DNA of 64,000 nucleotides from Mesorhizobium sp. WSM3862. GTDB taxonomy: Bacteria > Pseudomonadota > Alphaproteobacteria > Rhizobiales > Rhizobiaceae. This document shows, in pieces, positions 7,337 to 15,169 of this stretch (its first letter is position 1; every line of letters starts with the position of its first letter). Location of the stretch: assembly GCF_002294985.1 (NCBI RefSeq), contig NZ_NSGE01000006.1, positions 310,001 to 374,000 of the forward strand. Reading direction: 5' to 3'. Made by a program: the position numbers and the translations under genes. Under the pieces are notes generated by a model. The model was given only the letters and a program-made list of their open reading frames with translations, was not told the DNA's origin and searched no databases.

Positions 7337-7751
7337 CATCGCGATGCCGCGCAACCTGGTCGATCGGCGCAAGAACGCCGGCCATGCCGCGATCTGCGCC
7401 GTCGGCTTCGAGACTGACCCGGGCGTCTTTCGGCTCGCTACGGCCGAAAACATCGAAGCGCATCTCCCCCAGCTCCAGCCCGGCCGGTGGGAGAGGCTGC
7501 ATTTCGCGCACGTCGTCTGGACGCCAGGGCTCGCCGTGGCCCGCACCATGGTTCTGGGCGCAGAACGCAATCTCGCTAACTGCCATCTCGGCCAGCACTG
7601 GTACCGGGCAAGTCTCGACCTTCTTCACGGTGTGATCCTGGCCGAGGCCGCAGCCCTTAGGTCCCCCGTTTGGTCGCAGTCCGAGATGATGCAGATGCTC
7701 AGAGGTCAGGCCATGCGCGCGGCCGATCGCTTTGCGGCGGGGATCGTCTGA
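7326..7751 (+). CDS. hypothetical phage protein (141 aa)
   Basis: ATG 7326 (MPVDIAMPRNLVDRRKNAGH) overlaps the previous gene by 11 bases. The sequence looks like one compact alpha/beta domain with LGQHWYRASLDLLHGVILAE in its C-terminal half. No family recognised. The gene after it starts on the last base of its stop codon. Confidence 0.55.
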   Translation: MPVDIAMPRNLVDRRKNAGHAAICAVGFETDPGVFRLATAENIEAHLPQLQPGRWERLHFAHVVWTPGLAVARTMVLGAERNLANCHLGQHWYRASLDLLHGVILAEAAALRSPVWSQSEMMQMLRGQAMRAADRFAAGIV

Positions 7752-8059
7752 TGTTCCCGACGGCCGACCAGATCGCCCTCGCCATCGTCATGGCCTGCCG
7801 GCCGCACCGAGAGGATCCGTTTGCGGTGTGCGCCGGCGGACTCGGCATGCGCGCTCGTCATCTCGCCATGGAAGCGTTGATGATCGGCTTTCCTGATGCC
7901 CGCCGAGTTGGGCTCGGAAAATGTCTGGCCTACGGCACTCCGCGTTCGGCGCAAGGCCAGGTGATCGGCGCCAAGAAAGGCAAGTGGTGGAGCGACGACC
8001 ATGTCGACGAAATCGTCGGCGCCATCGTCGCCGAACAATACGGCGAGCAAGCGCAATGA
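7751..8059 (+). CDS. hypothetical phage protein, possible DNA-binding
   Basis: 102 aa. The middle (ARHLAMEALMIGFPDARRVG, then LGKCLAYG) resembles the helix-turn-helix of small DnaA- or GcrA-like phage regulators common in alphaproteobacteria, and the tail carries KGKWWSDDHVDEIV. This similarity is weak. Start and stop are both coupled to neighbours (TGATG, ATGA). Confidence 0.5.
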   Translation: MFPTADQIALAIVMACRPHREDPFAVCAGGLGMRARHLAMEALMIGFPDARRVGLGKCLAYGTPRSAQGQVIGAKKGKWWSDDHVDEIVGAIVAEQYGEQAQ

Positions 8060-8148
8060 CCGCCTTCCTTTCCCGTTTCATCCGTCGTCTTCGCGGCCGC
8101 GCAATCCCGCGTGTGTCGTGTCGCGGCATCTACCTGAGGATCAACTGA
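8056..8148 (+). CDS. very small basic protein
   Basis: 30 aa (MTAFLSRFIRRLRGRAIPRV is its first part), starting in an ATGA overlap and ending just before the next ATG. Amphipathic and arginine-rich. It fills the only gap in a tightly coupled operon, which is the main reason to call it. Confidence 0.4.
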   Translation: MTAFLSRFIRRLRGRAIPRVSCRGIYLRIN

Positions 8149-8149
8149 A

Positions 8150-8500
8150 ATGGACACTCTACAAACCGCCGGCACCGAGCCGCTGGATGTCGACGAAGAC
8201 TTCTCGGAAGCCGTCTCCCAGGAACTGGCCCGAGATCCCTCCCAGCCGAAACCCTCGGTTCGCAACATGATCGCCACCACCGGTATGTCGCTGAAACGGC
8301 ACATCGACCGGCTGCGCACCAAGGAGACCGAACTTGAAGCGACCAAGGCCGCCGCGACGGTCGAGTACGAGCGCGTCATCGCCCAGGCGAAGCTGGTGCG
8401 GGACAATTGCTACCAGGAGACCGACGCCGATCTCCACCAGATCAGGACGACACTCGAGGTGCTCGATCCGGCCCGGGCCAAGCTGTCTGAAATGGCATAA
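8150..8500 (+). CDS. coiled-coil phage protein
   Basis: 116 aa. Residues 45-110 are a heptad-like helix (LKRHIDRLRTKETELEATKA), after an acidic N-terminal region. Small helical proteins of this sort are frequent in phage replication operons; I cannot assign a role. Confidence 0.55.
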   Translation: MDTLQTAGTEPLDVDEDFSEAVSQELARDPSQPKPSVRNMIATTGMSLKRHIDRLRTKETELEATKAAATVEYERVIAQAKLVRDNCYQETDADLHQIRTTLEVLDPARAKLSEMA

Positions 8501-8503
8501 GCC

Positions 8504-9589
8504 ATGGAGGCGGTTGTCCCCTTCGACGATTCCGGACTCGCTCATGTCATCGAGCGAGCTCGGATGCTGTTCGACGACGGCGACGTCGCATCGGCACGCA
8601 TGCTGGCCGCTGGCGCCTATGACCAGGCGAAGGCGGCAGGCAGCTACGCCACCCGCTTCCATGCCGGCGAGCATCTGATCCGGAAGGCACGCCGGCTCCA
8701 GGGTGACGCGCTGCTGATCGAAACGCGCGCGAAGATCACGATTGCCACCGAATGGACTGCCGCCCAGGAAAAAGGGGAGGCCTCGAAGGGCGGCAGGCCG
8801 AAAACCGTTCCAGACGGAAACGGTTTCACGGCAGCCGAAGCCGGGCTCACCCGAAAGGAAATCCACGACGCTCGCAAGCTGGCGGATGCCGAGCGGCGGG
8901 ATCCTGGCATTGTCGAGCGGGTGATCGCCGGGCGCGTCGCGGAAGGACTCGAGCCGAGCCGGGCGAATCTGCGCGTGGCGATCGGCACCGACACCGCCAG
9001 CGCGGCCGAGCGCGGCAACAATCTCTACGAGACGTGCCCGGAAGCGGTGCACACGCTGCTGGCGCTGGAGACCTTCGGCCCTCGCATCAAGGAACCGGCA
9101 TGCGGTCGCGGCGCGATCTCGCGCATGCTGGAGGCGGCCGGCTACGACGTCGTGCTTTCCGATCTCGTCGACTATGGCACCGCAGATCGCCATGGCGTCT
9201 TGCAGGACGTCCGGGACTTCCTCACCAGCGAGGCAGGCGACGATTGCGACGATATCGTCACCAACCCGCCCTACGGCGCCGTGCTCAATGCTTTCGTCGC
9301 GCATGCGCTGCGCGTGTACCGGCCGCCGAAGATGGCGCTGTTGCTCAACCTGAATTTCCTCTGCGGCTTCGACGATCCCGACCGCAACTACGCCATGGAC
9401 GACTGCAAGCCGGCGCGCATCCATGTCTTCACGCGGCGCCTGCCGATGATGCATCGCGACGGCTGGGACGGCAACGAAGCCTCGAGCCGCATGAACCTGG
9501 CCTGGTTTGTCTGGGAACAGAACCTTGTCGGCGACTACGACGGGCCGACGGTCATCAATCGCGTCGACTGGAAAGACTATCAGCCGTGA
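8504..9589 (+). CDS. N6-adenine/N4-cytosine type DNA methyltransferase
   Basis: 361 aa. The N-terminal half is helical, with a GLTRKEIHDARKLADAE segment typical of phage proteins that bind DNA. The C-terminal half has a SAM motif (IKEPACGRGAISRMLEAAG), an acidic second motif (VVLSDLVDYG) and catalytic motif IV TNPPYGAVL, so it belongs to the amino-methyltransferase class. It would methylate phage DNA, protecting it from restriction or marking replication. The stop overlaps the next GTG (GTGA). Confidence 0.8.
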   Translation: MEAVVPFDDSGLAHVIERARMLFDDGDVASARMLAAGAYDQAKAAGSYATRFHAGEHLIRKARRLQGDALLIETRAKITIATEWTAAQEKGEASKGGRPKTVPDGNGFTAAEAGLTRKEIHDARKLADAERRDPGIVERVIAGRVAEGLEPSRANLRVAIGTDTASAAERGNNLYETCPEAVHTLLALETFGPRIKEPACGRGAISRMLEAAGYDVVLSDLVDYGTADRHGVLQDVRDFLTSEAGDDCDDIVTNPPYGAVLNAFVAHALRVYRPPKMALLLNLNFLCGFDDPDRNYAMDDCKPARIHVFTRRLPMMHRDGWDGNEASSRMNLAWFVWEQNLVGDYDGPTVINRVDWKDYQP

Positions 9590-10068
9590 ACGTCCAACCC
9601 TTCTTGATCGGCGACGGCTGGATCGAGGTGCTCGACGGCAACGACACTGCGCGCGACATCTTCGACCGCCACTATTCCCGCTATCGCTACGCCGACGGGC
9701 GGCAGCCGGCGTTGTTCGTCGGCCCGGGCGAAAAGCTCGTCCTGCTCACGGCTGACGCCGGCGCGGTTTCGGCTTGGCGACGCGAGCGGCACCGCTTCGA
9801 TAATCAGCAAGGCGTCAACTGCGCGATCTTCCGTCGAGAGACCGGTGAAGTCGCAAGCGATCTGCTTGCCGCCGCAATGGCGATCGTTTGGCAGCGCTGG
9901 CCGGGCGAGCGGCTATTCACCTTCGTCGATCCCCGCGAGGTCGAGCCCACATGGCGCGCAGGACGACCGACATGGGGCCATTGCTTCTATCAAGCGGGCT
10001 GGCGCTACGCTGGCATCACGAAAAAACGGCTGCACATTTTGGAATGCCGGCCGGAGTGGGTGAACTGA
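9586..10068 (+). CDS. GNAT-like protein, possible Mom-type DNA modifier
   Basis: 160 aa, starting at a GTG coupled to the methyltransferase stop. Features: FDRHYSRYRY near residue 25, an LLTADAGAVSAWRRERH strand-turn, FTFVDPREVEP around 125, and WGHCFYQAGWRYAGITKKRL. The H-Y-S-R motif and the W-G-H..YQAGW..G end resemble the acetyltransferase-fold proteins related to phage Mu Mom, which add a group to adenine. Neighbouring methyltransferase and nuclease genes fit a DNA-modification role. The resemblance is by eye, and another GNAT function is possible. Confidence 0.35.
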   Translation: MNVQPFLIGDGWIEVLDGNDTARDIFDRHYSRYRYADGRQPALFVGPGEKLVLLTADAGAVSAWRRERHRFDNQQGVNCAIFRRETGEVASDLLAAAMAIVWQRWPGERLFTFVDPREVEPTWRAGRPTWGHCFYQAGWRYAGITKKRLHILECRPEWVN

Positions 10069-10753
10069 TGCCTGCCTACCGCAGCTCGGCTGAGGCCGAT
10101 ATCCGAGATGCCGCTGTGGCCAAGATCCGCCAGCGCCGCCCCAATGCCAGGATCATCCATGAGATCAACGTCAGCTCGCATGGTCCCAACCGCATCGACG
10201 TTCTCGCCGTCGACCGCGCTGAGATCATCGCCTGCGAAGTGAAATCGGCCAAGGACAAGCTCGACCGCCTGCCGGCACAGGTCGCATCGATGTTCGGCGC
10301 GGCGCATCACGTCATCGCCGCCATCCACGAAAAATTCCTGGTCGAGCAGGAACCAACCAGTGGGCGGCCCACGAGGAGCGCGACGGGAAATTCTTCATGC
10401 GCAACGTGCCCGAGGGGGTCAGCCACAAATGCGAAATCTGGGTGTACCCGGAGCGCAGGCGCGCCTTGCCGACCGCCAACCACGATCATCTCGAAAAATG
10501 GGCGCTGCCTCACCCTGTGTTCGAGCGCCCTCTTCCGGCAAGCGCTCTCGATCTCTTGTGGCGTGACGAGCTGCAACAGCTCTGCTCTTCGTTGCGTGTC
10601 TCCGCCACGCGCCAGTCTGTCATGACTGACATGGTCGCGGCCTTGCGGTGGCACTGCACCGGCAAGGAGCTGACGCGCGGCATCTGCCGACTCCTTCGAG
10701 CCCGCCAGTGCAAGGAAGCCGATCCCGAGATCATCGAAAGGACTGCCGCATGA
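10068..10753 (+). pseudogene. PD-(D/E)XK nuclease gene split by a frameshift
   Basis: The first 100 residues are a clear PD-(D/E)XK core: NRIDVLAVDRAEIIACEVKS gives the D and the E-x-K. At about 10350 the good reading jumps to the -1 frame, continuing TNQWAAHEERDGKFFMRNVP, then HKCEIWVYPERRR, to the stop at 10753. Read together the gene would be about 228 aa, a typical MmcB/VRR-like nuclease length with a C-terminal domain. The frame-0 product after the shift is low-complexity and unconvincing. A single extra base, a sequencing error or recoding would all explain it. Confidence 0.65.
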
Positions 10754-11025
10754 ACCACTTCGCGGGCTTCACCACGCCGGTCGTGGGTGGTCATCACGCC
10801 ATGCTGCGCTTTGCCGAGGACGGCCGCGCCGAGCCGGTGCTTGGCCCCGGCGGCGAGCCGAGGATATTCCCGACCGAGGTGGAGGCATGGAAGGCCGTCA
10901 CCGAAAGCCTGTTGCGCTACTTCAATGGGCATATGCGCCGTGATGGCGCAACCATCACCAGCGCCCGCGACGCGGCCGAACGCATCTTTCGAAAGGGCCG
11001 GATGATTCCGGTGGAGCACCGCTGA
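10750..11025 (+). CDS. hypothetical phage protein (91 aa)
   Basis: ATG overlaps the nuclease reading frame's stop (ATGA), and its own TGA overlaps the next ATG. The protein starts MNHFAGFTTPVVGGHHAMLR and contains PTEVEAWKAVTESLLRYFNG, a likely helical domain. Small homologue-like proteins occur in rhizobial phage early operons; function unknown. Confidence 0.6.
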   Translation: MNHFAGFTTPVVGGHHAMLRFAEDGRAEPVLGPGGEPRIFPTEVEAWKAVTESLLRYFNGHMRRDGATITSARDAAERIFRKGRMIPVEHR

Positions 11026-11297
11026 TGTCAGGATTTCGCGAAGGCTGGGCTCTCAAATCGCCAACGGCCGTTACCACACACTACTTTCGCCGGCGCGGTC
11101 TCGGACTCGCCGTATCTCTCTGCGGCTCCCAGGATGCGCCGGCCGGGTGGCTCATGGAAAATTCGGGCGCCGGCCAATGCGAACGTTGCGCCACGGTGCG
11201 GGCGAAGGAACTCGCCAGATTGGACGTTGTGCCACCAGAGGCGGCCGAGGACGAGCGCGGCGACCAACGAGCGTGCGAAGGGAAGGCCGGCGACTGA
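11025..11297 (+). CDS. small zinc-finger-like phage protein
   Basis: 90 aa. One CERC pair plus an upstream cysteine (SLCGS) and histidine (THYFRR) could form a metal site. The last 30 residues are charged and disordered. It is the last gene of the rightward early operon and converges on the leftward ParB-like gene across a terminator. Confidence 0.55.
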   Translation: MSGFREGWALKSPTAVTTHYFRRRGLGLAVSLCGSQDAPAGWLMENSGAGQCERCATVRAKELARLDVVPPEAAEDERGDQRACEGKAGD

Positions 11298-11326
11298 CGC
11301 GCGCTGGCGAGGCCTCTACACTCGAC

Positions 11327-11363
11327 GAAAAAAATGGGGCAGCGGAGACCAATCCGCTGCCCC
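11327..11363 (-). terminator. intrinsic terminator for the leftward accessory block
   Basis: GGGGCAGCGGA and TCCGCTGCCCC form a perfect 11-bp stem around a 6-base loop. Reading leftward it is followed by A then seven T, so it ends transcripts from the ParB-like gene side. An oppositely oriented TCCCTACCACAG, identical to a leader variant seen at 16199, abuts it on the right. Confidence 0.85.
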
Positions 11364-11404
11364 TCCCTACCACAGCCGCCGGCCGCAGCCGGCGGTGCGG
11401 ATTC

Positions 11405-12256
11405 CTACACCAGCATCGAGCGCGCATGTGCCTGGCGCAGCTGCGACTCCATCGAACGGATGGAGCGCGACGCCGCCGCCAGCGTGTCGGCCCATTTGTC
11501 GGCCTTGGTGGGATCGACCGACTTCAAGGCGATGCACTCGCCGTCCTTGAAGCCGCCGGCGATCGCGGCGATGATCCGCTCGACCGTCTTCTCCATCCTG
11601 CTCATGGCGGCGATATCGTCCTTCGACGGCTCCGGCCTGTCGTCGTCGAACATGCCGCCCTGCTCGATCCTGTCGCGGACGGCTTGCGCCGCCGCCTTGA
11701 TGCTCGACCAGTCTTTTAGCTTGCCGCTGGAGAACAGCTTCACGATGTTGACCTGATCGGCCGTGGGGAGGTCGACGAGGTCGTTTGCATGGCCGAGCGG
11801 GAAGGCACCGCTATCGACCAGCTTCTGGATCGTCTCGTCCAGATTAAGCAGCGCCGTGCGGGCCTTGATGCGCGTCGGCTGGACGCCGATGTCCTTCGCC
11901 AGCTGCTCGACCGTCCAGCCGCGGTCGATCATCGCGTGAAACGCCCGCGCTTCCTCCAGCGGCTTGATGTCGGCGCGGGCGAGGTTTTCCACGATCGCCT
12001 GCAGCGCCATCTCATTGTCGTTGATCTTCACGACCTCGCAGAGAATGTCGGCCGCCTCGATCAGCTGGTGAGCGCGCCAGCGGCGCTCGCCGCCGACGAT
12101 CATGAACTTGCCGTCGACCGGGCGAACCGTGATGGCCTGGATAAGGCCGCGCTCGCGGATCGATTCCGCCAGCTCGCGAAGCTTCACCGGGTCGAAATGC
12201 TTGCGCGGCTGGTCGGGGTTCGGGATCACCTGGCTGAGGGGGATACGCTTCTTCAT
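11405..12256 (-). CDS. ParB-like DNA-binding protein
   Basis: 283 aa (MKKRIPLSQVIPNPDQPRKH). Residues 1-95 are a ParB N-terminal domain with NPDQPRKHFD and the GGERRWRAH box that binds CTP in this family. Residues 100-180 hold the HTH (TVEQLAKDIGVQPTRIKART). It ends in a helical domain. In a prophage it may regulate transcription, segregate a plasmid-like form, or support DNA modification. It is the last gene of the leftward block and is preceded by the conserved leader motif and a terminator-like hairpin. Confidence 0.8.
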   Translation of the reverse strand: MKKRIPLSQVIPNPDQPRKHFDPVKLRELAESIRERGLIQAITVRPVDGKFMIVGGERRWRAHQLIEAADILCEVVKINDNEMALQAIVENLARADIKPLEEARAFHAMIDRGWTVEQLAKDIGVQPTRIKARTALLNLDETIQKLVDSGAFPLGHANDLVDLPTADQVNIVKLFSSGKLKDWSSIKAAAQAVRDRIEQGGMFDDDRPEPSKDDIAAMSRMEKTVERIIAAIAGGFKDGECIALKSVDPTKADKWADTLAAASRSIRSMESQLRQAHARSMLV

Positions 12257-12265
12257 GGTCTTGGT

Positions 12266-12280
12266 CTCCGTGGTAGGGAT
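12266..12280 (-). promoter_or_regulatory. conserved leader motif of the ParB-like gene
   Basis: ATCCCTACCACGGAG on the leftward strand, with 9 bases to the ATG. The GGAG end is the Shine-Dalgarno; the CCCTACCAC part is shared by ten other copies in this block. Confidence 0.75.
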
Positions 12281-12289
12281 TGAGGGCAA

Positions 12290-12312
12290 AACGCCGCCCC
12301 GCAGGGCGGCGC
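12290..12312 (-). terminator. terminator-like hairpin before the ParB-like gene
   Basis: CGCCGCCC and GGGCGGCG pair around a 4-base loop and are followed leftward by TTTTGCCC. It lies between the stop of the gene at 12318 and the leader of the ParB-like gene, so it may attenuate read-through. Confidence 0.6.
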
Positions 12313-12317
12313 TGTAA

Positions 12318-12557
12318 TCAGGGGGCAACTTCGAGGCCGAGGTAGCCGGTCGCTACCTGTTCGGCGAAGTTCGCGCGGGCATGTGCGCTGGCCCACACCT
12401 TCGCGTCCGACAAGCTCATGGCGGGAGAGAAGAAGGTCTCGACCTCACGGTCGCAGCTCTCGTCGATGATGATGAAGCCCCAGCCGCCATATCCCTTCGG
12501 CTTGCGGCCATGGGAACGCTCGTAGAGGGTGGTGTAGATTTCGATGGGCTTAGGCAT
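12318..12557 (-). CDS. hypothetical phage protein (79 aa)
   Basis: MPKPIEIYTTLYERSHGRKP begins the protein; the middle (GGWGFIIIDESCDREVETFF) looks like a small beta-rich domain. The start is fixed by a leader-motif variant 8 bases upstream. It has its own operator-promoter just beyond the leader, so it starts a transcription unit. Function unknown. Confidence 0.65.
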   Translation of the reverse strand: MPKPIEIYTTLYERSHGRKPKGYGGWGFIIIDESCDREVETFFSPAMSLSDAKVWASAHARANFAEQVATGYLGLEVAP

Positions 12558-12565
12558 GGTCTGGT

Positions 12566-12580
12566 CTCCGCGGTAGGAAA
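12566..12580 (-). promoter_or_regulatory. leader motif variant
   Basis: TTTCCTACCGCGGAG on the leftward strand, differing at three positions from the common form. It is 8 bases from the ATG at 12557. Confidence 0.65.
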
Positions 12581-12598
12581 TTTCTTAGGAATATCAGG

Positions 12599-12627
12599 AA
12601 CTTAGTTTGTAACCGATCTGGTTACAA
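12599..12627 (-). promoter_or_regulatory. leftward promoter with CI-type operator in its spacer
   Basis: The leftward -35 box TTGTAA (12622-12627) and -10 box TAAGTT (12599-12604) are 17 bases apart. The operator GTAACCGATCTGGTTAC (12609-12625) fills the spacer and overlaps the -35 box. The same boxes and spacing recur at 15364-15392 and 18974-19002. Confidence 0.75.
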
Positions 12628-12635
12628 GTGGGTTA

Positions 12636-12965
12636 CTAAGAAAAGTTTCTGACCAGTTCTGCAGCGCGTTGCGGAAATGCCTTTGCGACTGATCGTGTCC
12701 AGATCGTCGCTCGATAGCCCTGCCCGCAATCGAGATCGCAAGAGAGACCGCCGACTCTTGTTATGCGCCATCCATCCGGCATCGGCTCACCAGCGAGCCA
12801 GAGGATGCACCGACGCGCGTCGTCGCGCCGGGCGAAGTCCTCCGCAACTCGGTCGTGGTAGGCTGTAAGGGAGTACCAATCGCCGCCGTCGCGCTCCGTG
12901 TAATAGCCCGGCGCCAGCGACTTGATTGCTTCTATCAGTTCGTCGGAGGTGCGAAGGTCAGCCAT
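12636..12965 (-). CDS. hypothetical phage protein (109 aa)
   Basis: Starts at ATG 12965 (MADLRTSDELIEAIKSLAPG), overlapping the upstream gene by 8 bases. A soluble alpha/beta protein with DDARRCILWLAGEPMPDGWR and a C-D-L-D-C pair near the C-terminus. Its stop lies 11 bases from the next operator. No family recognised. Confidence 0.6.
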   Translation of the reverse strand: MADLRTSDELIEAIKSLAPGYYTERDGGDWYSLTAYHDRVAEDFARRDDARRCILWLAGEPMPDGWRITRVGGLSCDLDCGQGYRATIWTRSVAKAFPQRAAELVRNFS

Positions 12966-13200
12966 TTTCCTGGCCCTCCTGCACCTCGCATGCGCTGTCG
13001 AGGATTTCGACCCCCGCCGGCGACTGTCCCGGGTCGAGGAGAGAGCGAAGATGGTTGCCGACGTCCTCGACGGGAAATTCTGCCAGGTACTCTTCCTCGC
13101 TGTCGTGCGAACCATCGGCGACCGCGCGCCTTGCGGCTGCATTTGCCAATGCAAGGGTATCGAGGACCCTCACATAGATCGAGACTTCGGCGGTGATCAT
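12958..13200 (-). CDS. hypothetical phage protein (80 aa)
   Basis: MITAEVSIYVRVLDTLALAN starts it. The N-terminal strand-helix is followed by an acidic segment (SEEEYLAEFPVEDVGNHLRS). Coupled by ATGA to the gene upstream. Proteins of similar outline are common in phage accessory blocks; function unknown. Confidence 0.6.
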   Translation of the reverse strand: MITAEVSIYVRVLDTLALANAAARRAVADGSHDSEEEYLAEFPVEDVGNHLRSLLDPGQSPAGVEILDSACEVQEGQENG

Positions 13201-13460
13201 CCTAGCCTCCGTTTTGAAGCCGCGAGAAAATCGGCCGTGCAGATCGTGAAGTCGCCGGCGGCGCCGCCGCCGATGTGGGCATGATGATACTCGTCCAGCT
13301 CGTCGAGCAGAGGGCGGATGTCGCCCCAGGTCGGATAGGCTTCCTGGTTGCTCTGCCAGAACTCCCCCAGCGTGCCGGTCCACTCCGGCTCGCCGAGGTC
13401 GAGCGGGTTCTTCACATGGCCCACGAACAGATGGACGGTGGTGGTGATGTCGATCGTCAT
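13197..13460 (-). CDS. hypothetical phage protein (87 aa)
   Basis: MTIDITTTVHLFVGHVKNPL starts it. It has an EWTGTLGEFWQSNQEAYPTW segment and ends in FTICTADFLAASKRRL, suggesting a small mixed fold. Overlaps the next gene as ATGA. A GAGAGTAG stretch upstream could serve as ribosome site. No family recognised. Confidence 0.55.
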   Translation of the reverse strand: MTIDITTTVHLFVGHVKNPLDLGEPEWTGTLGEFWQSNQEAYPTWGDIRPLLDELDEYHHAHIGGGAAGDFTICTADFLAASKRRLG

Positions 13461-13471
13461 GACTACTCTCC

Positions 13472-13999
13472 TCAGTCCATGTTGCAGCGAACGAGCGCGG
13501 TCGCGTAGTCGATGCCGGTCTCTTCGGCATAGATTGCGGCCTGATCGCCGGGACGATTGGTGGCGGCCGCCGTCGTCGACGGCTCGGCTTTGGCGATGGC
13601 TTCGGCCACCATCGCATTGCTTTTCAGGCTTGGGTCTCGGATGACGCAGAGTTTGAGCGCCGCCAGGATGTCCGGCCGCGCCCGTTCGCGCGGGATCGCG
13701 GCGCGCAAACTGGCCAGGATGTCACCGACGCCCTTCTGCAGCGGATCACTCTCGAAGCCGGAAATGAACGACTCGGCCCGAGTCAGAGCGTCGACGGTGT
13801 CGCTGGCGTGATCGAACGGGAGCCTTTCGACGAGCTCGTCGCGGAGCGTGGCGGCGGACTCGAGCGTGAGTGTTTCACACGCCCGCGACCCGCCCTTCGG
13901 GCCATAGAACGAAAGCACGACTTCGCCCTTGCCTCGCGCGGCGCTGTTCAGCGATTCCATCGTGCCCTTGGCGGCGATGCTGATGTAAATCGTGTCCAT
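13472..13999 (-). CDS. hypothetical phage protein (175 aa)
   Basis: Starts at ATG 13999 within a TGATG overlap with the upstream gene. The first 60 residues look beta-rich (MDTIYISIAAKGTMESLNSA, then VVLSFYGPKGG). The rest is helical, with DILASLRAAIPRERARPDIL. Part of a five-gene coupled set (14499 to 12636). Function unknown. Confidence 0.55.
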   Translation of the reverse strand: MDTIYISIAAKGTMESLNSAARGKGEVVLSFYGPKGGSRACETLTLESAATLRDELVERLPFDHASDTVDALTRAESFISGFESDPLQKGVGDILASLRAAIPRERARPDILAALKLCVIRDPSLKSNAMVAEAIAKAEPSTTAAATNRPGDQAAIYAEETGIDYATALVRCNMD

Positions 14000-14499
14000 C
14001 ACATTTCCCCTTCGATCTTGTCGGCCAAGGGCGAAATAACCTCGTCCCAGATCGCATTGCAGATTTCGTTGTCGGCGTGGTCGGACACGACATCGTAGCC
14101 CGAATTGCCATAGATCAGCTGGAACCAGCCGAGCTTGTCGCCGGTCGGGCTCCGCAGATGAATGCCGTCCTCGTCGGTCGAGAACAGCGCCAGCATGATC
14201 GCCGCCTTGTCGTCGGACCGCCTCACCACCCAATCCTCGCTGTCGTAGACGGAAATCAGGTAGCCCCGGTCGAGGCAGGCCTTCACCAGCGCGCGGGCGA
14301 TGCGGCGCTCGGCGCGGATGCGGTCAGCGGTCTCACGCGATCGGCGCGCCAACGCCTGCTCGATCGCTTCGTCGAAGCCGGTCTTCGGCTCGCCCATCTC
14401 GGCATCTTCGGCCAGCCGGGCGGACAGCGCCTGGTTGCCCGAGGCGGTGAGAGCATTGCAGATCGCCAGCATCTCAGCCGGCGTAACGTTGATGGTCAT
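13999..14499 (-). CDS. hypothetical phage protein (166 aa)
   Basis: Two in-frame ATGs exist at 14505 and 14499. The shared leader motif lies 1 base from the first but 7 bases from the second, matching its 7-10 base spacing elsewhere, so I place the start at 14499 (MTINVTPAEMLAICNALTAS). The protein is helical at first, then carries a GYLISVYDSEDWVVRRSDD strand region. It heads a coupled gene set. No family recognised. Confidence 0.65.
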   Translation of the reverse strand: MTINVTPAEMLAICNALTASGNQALSARLAEDAEMGEPKTGFDEAIEQALARRSRETADRIRAERRIARALVKACLDRGYLISVYDSEDWVVRRSDDKAAIMLALFSTDEDGIHLRSPTGDKLGWFQLIYGNSGYDVVSDHADNEICNAIWDEVISPLADKIEGEM

Positions 14500-14506
14500 G
14501 GTCATT

Positions 14507-14521
14507 CTCCGTGGTAGGGGT
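14507..14521 (-). promoter_or_regulatory. conserved leader motif
   Basis: ACCCCTACCACGGAG on the leftward strand, 7 bases before ATG 14499. It decides the start codon of that gene. Confidence 0.75.
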
Positions 14522-14534
14522 GGATCTCGAGGAA

Positions 14535-14557
14535 GGCGCGGGGATCAACCCCACGCC
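14535..14557 (-). terminator. hairpin before leader, possible attenuator
   Basis: GGCGCGGGG and CCCCACGCC pair (one mismatch) around ATCAA, overlapping the end of the upstream gene and followed leftward by TTCC. One of several hairpins placed just before a leader motif in this block. Confidence 0.4.
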
Positions 14558-15147
14558 AGTCCCCAGCGCTTGGCGCAAACCGGCCCGTAGCCTACATCGA
14601 TGGAGCGGTGGTCGGTCAGCTCGATCGCGCAGAAACAGCAGTTGCCGGTGCGCTTGCCGTGGGCGGCGCCGGCCTTCGAAGGGTTCTCGGCCAGAGCGGT
14701 CAGAGCCGAGACCAAGCCGTCGGGACCGGGCGACCGACGCGAGCGGGTGAACTCGCCCTTGCGGTCGATGCGGCCGTACCAGTCGCGGCTCTCGAACGAG
14801 CCCGGCGACGAGACGTTGATCTGGCCGGCGTGAGCGGAGCGCGCACCAGCGAGAGCAAGGACGACCGTCTCGCCGTTGACGTCGAAACGGATCTTCGGAT
14901 GCTTGAGCTTGTTGGCGATCGCCGTGTCGAACAGCGCGATCAGGCCATCCATCGAGCCGACCTTGGCCTTTGGCGCCGCGGGCTCGCCGGCTTGTGCGCG
15001 CTGGGTCAAAGTCGCCACCCAGGGCCACTGCCGCTCCGAGAGACTCGAGCGGCTGTCATACTGGTGCAGGAGGGATGCGGCGAACTCCGCGTCGCGGCCG
15101 TGCAGCTTCGGGGCTGACTGGCGCAGAGCTTCGATTTCGAGGTTCAT
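14545..15147 (-). CDS. DUF6011-like zinc-ribbon phage protein
   Basis: 200 aa (MNLEIEALRQSAPKLHGRDA). The C-terminal 40 residues carry CCFCAIEL, then GYGPVCAKRWG. This C-x2-C ... G-x-G-P-x-C arrangement is the small treble-clef-like motif seen in DUF6011 proteins of phages. A middle domain (KIRFDVNGETVVLALAGARS) looks like a beta barrel. The start is fixed by a leader motif 7 bases upstream. Probably DNA- or RNA-binding; the role is unknown. Confidence 0.6.
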   Translation of the reverse strand: MNLEIEALRQSAPKLHGRDAEFAASLLHQYDSRSSLSERQWPWVATLTQRAQAGEPAAPKAKVGSMDGLIALFDTAIANKLKHPKIRFDVNGETVVLALAGARSAHAGQINVSSPGSFESRDWYGRIDRKGEFTRSRRSPGPDGLVSALTALAENPSKAGAAHGKRTGNCCFCAIELTDHRSIDVGYGPVCAKRWGLAWG

Positions 15148-15154
15148 GTCTGGT

Positions 15155-15169
15155 CTCCGTGGTAGGGAT
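15155..15169 (-). promoter_or_regulatory. conserved leader motif
   Basis: ATCCCTACCACGGAG on the leftward strand, 7 bases before ATG 15147; identical to the copies at 12266 and 16943. Confidence 0.75.
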
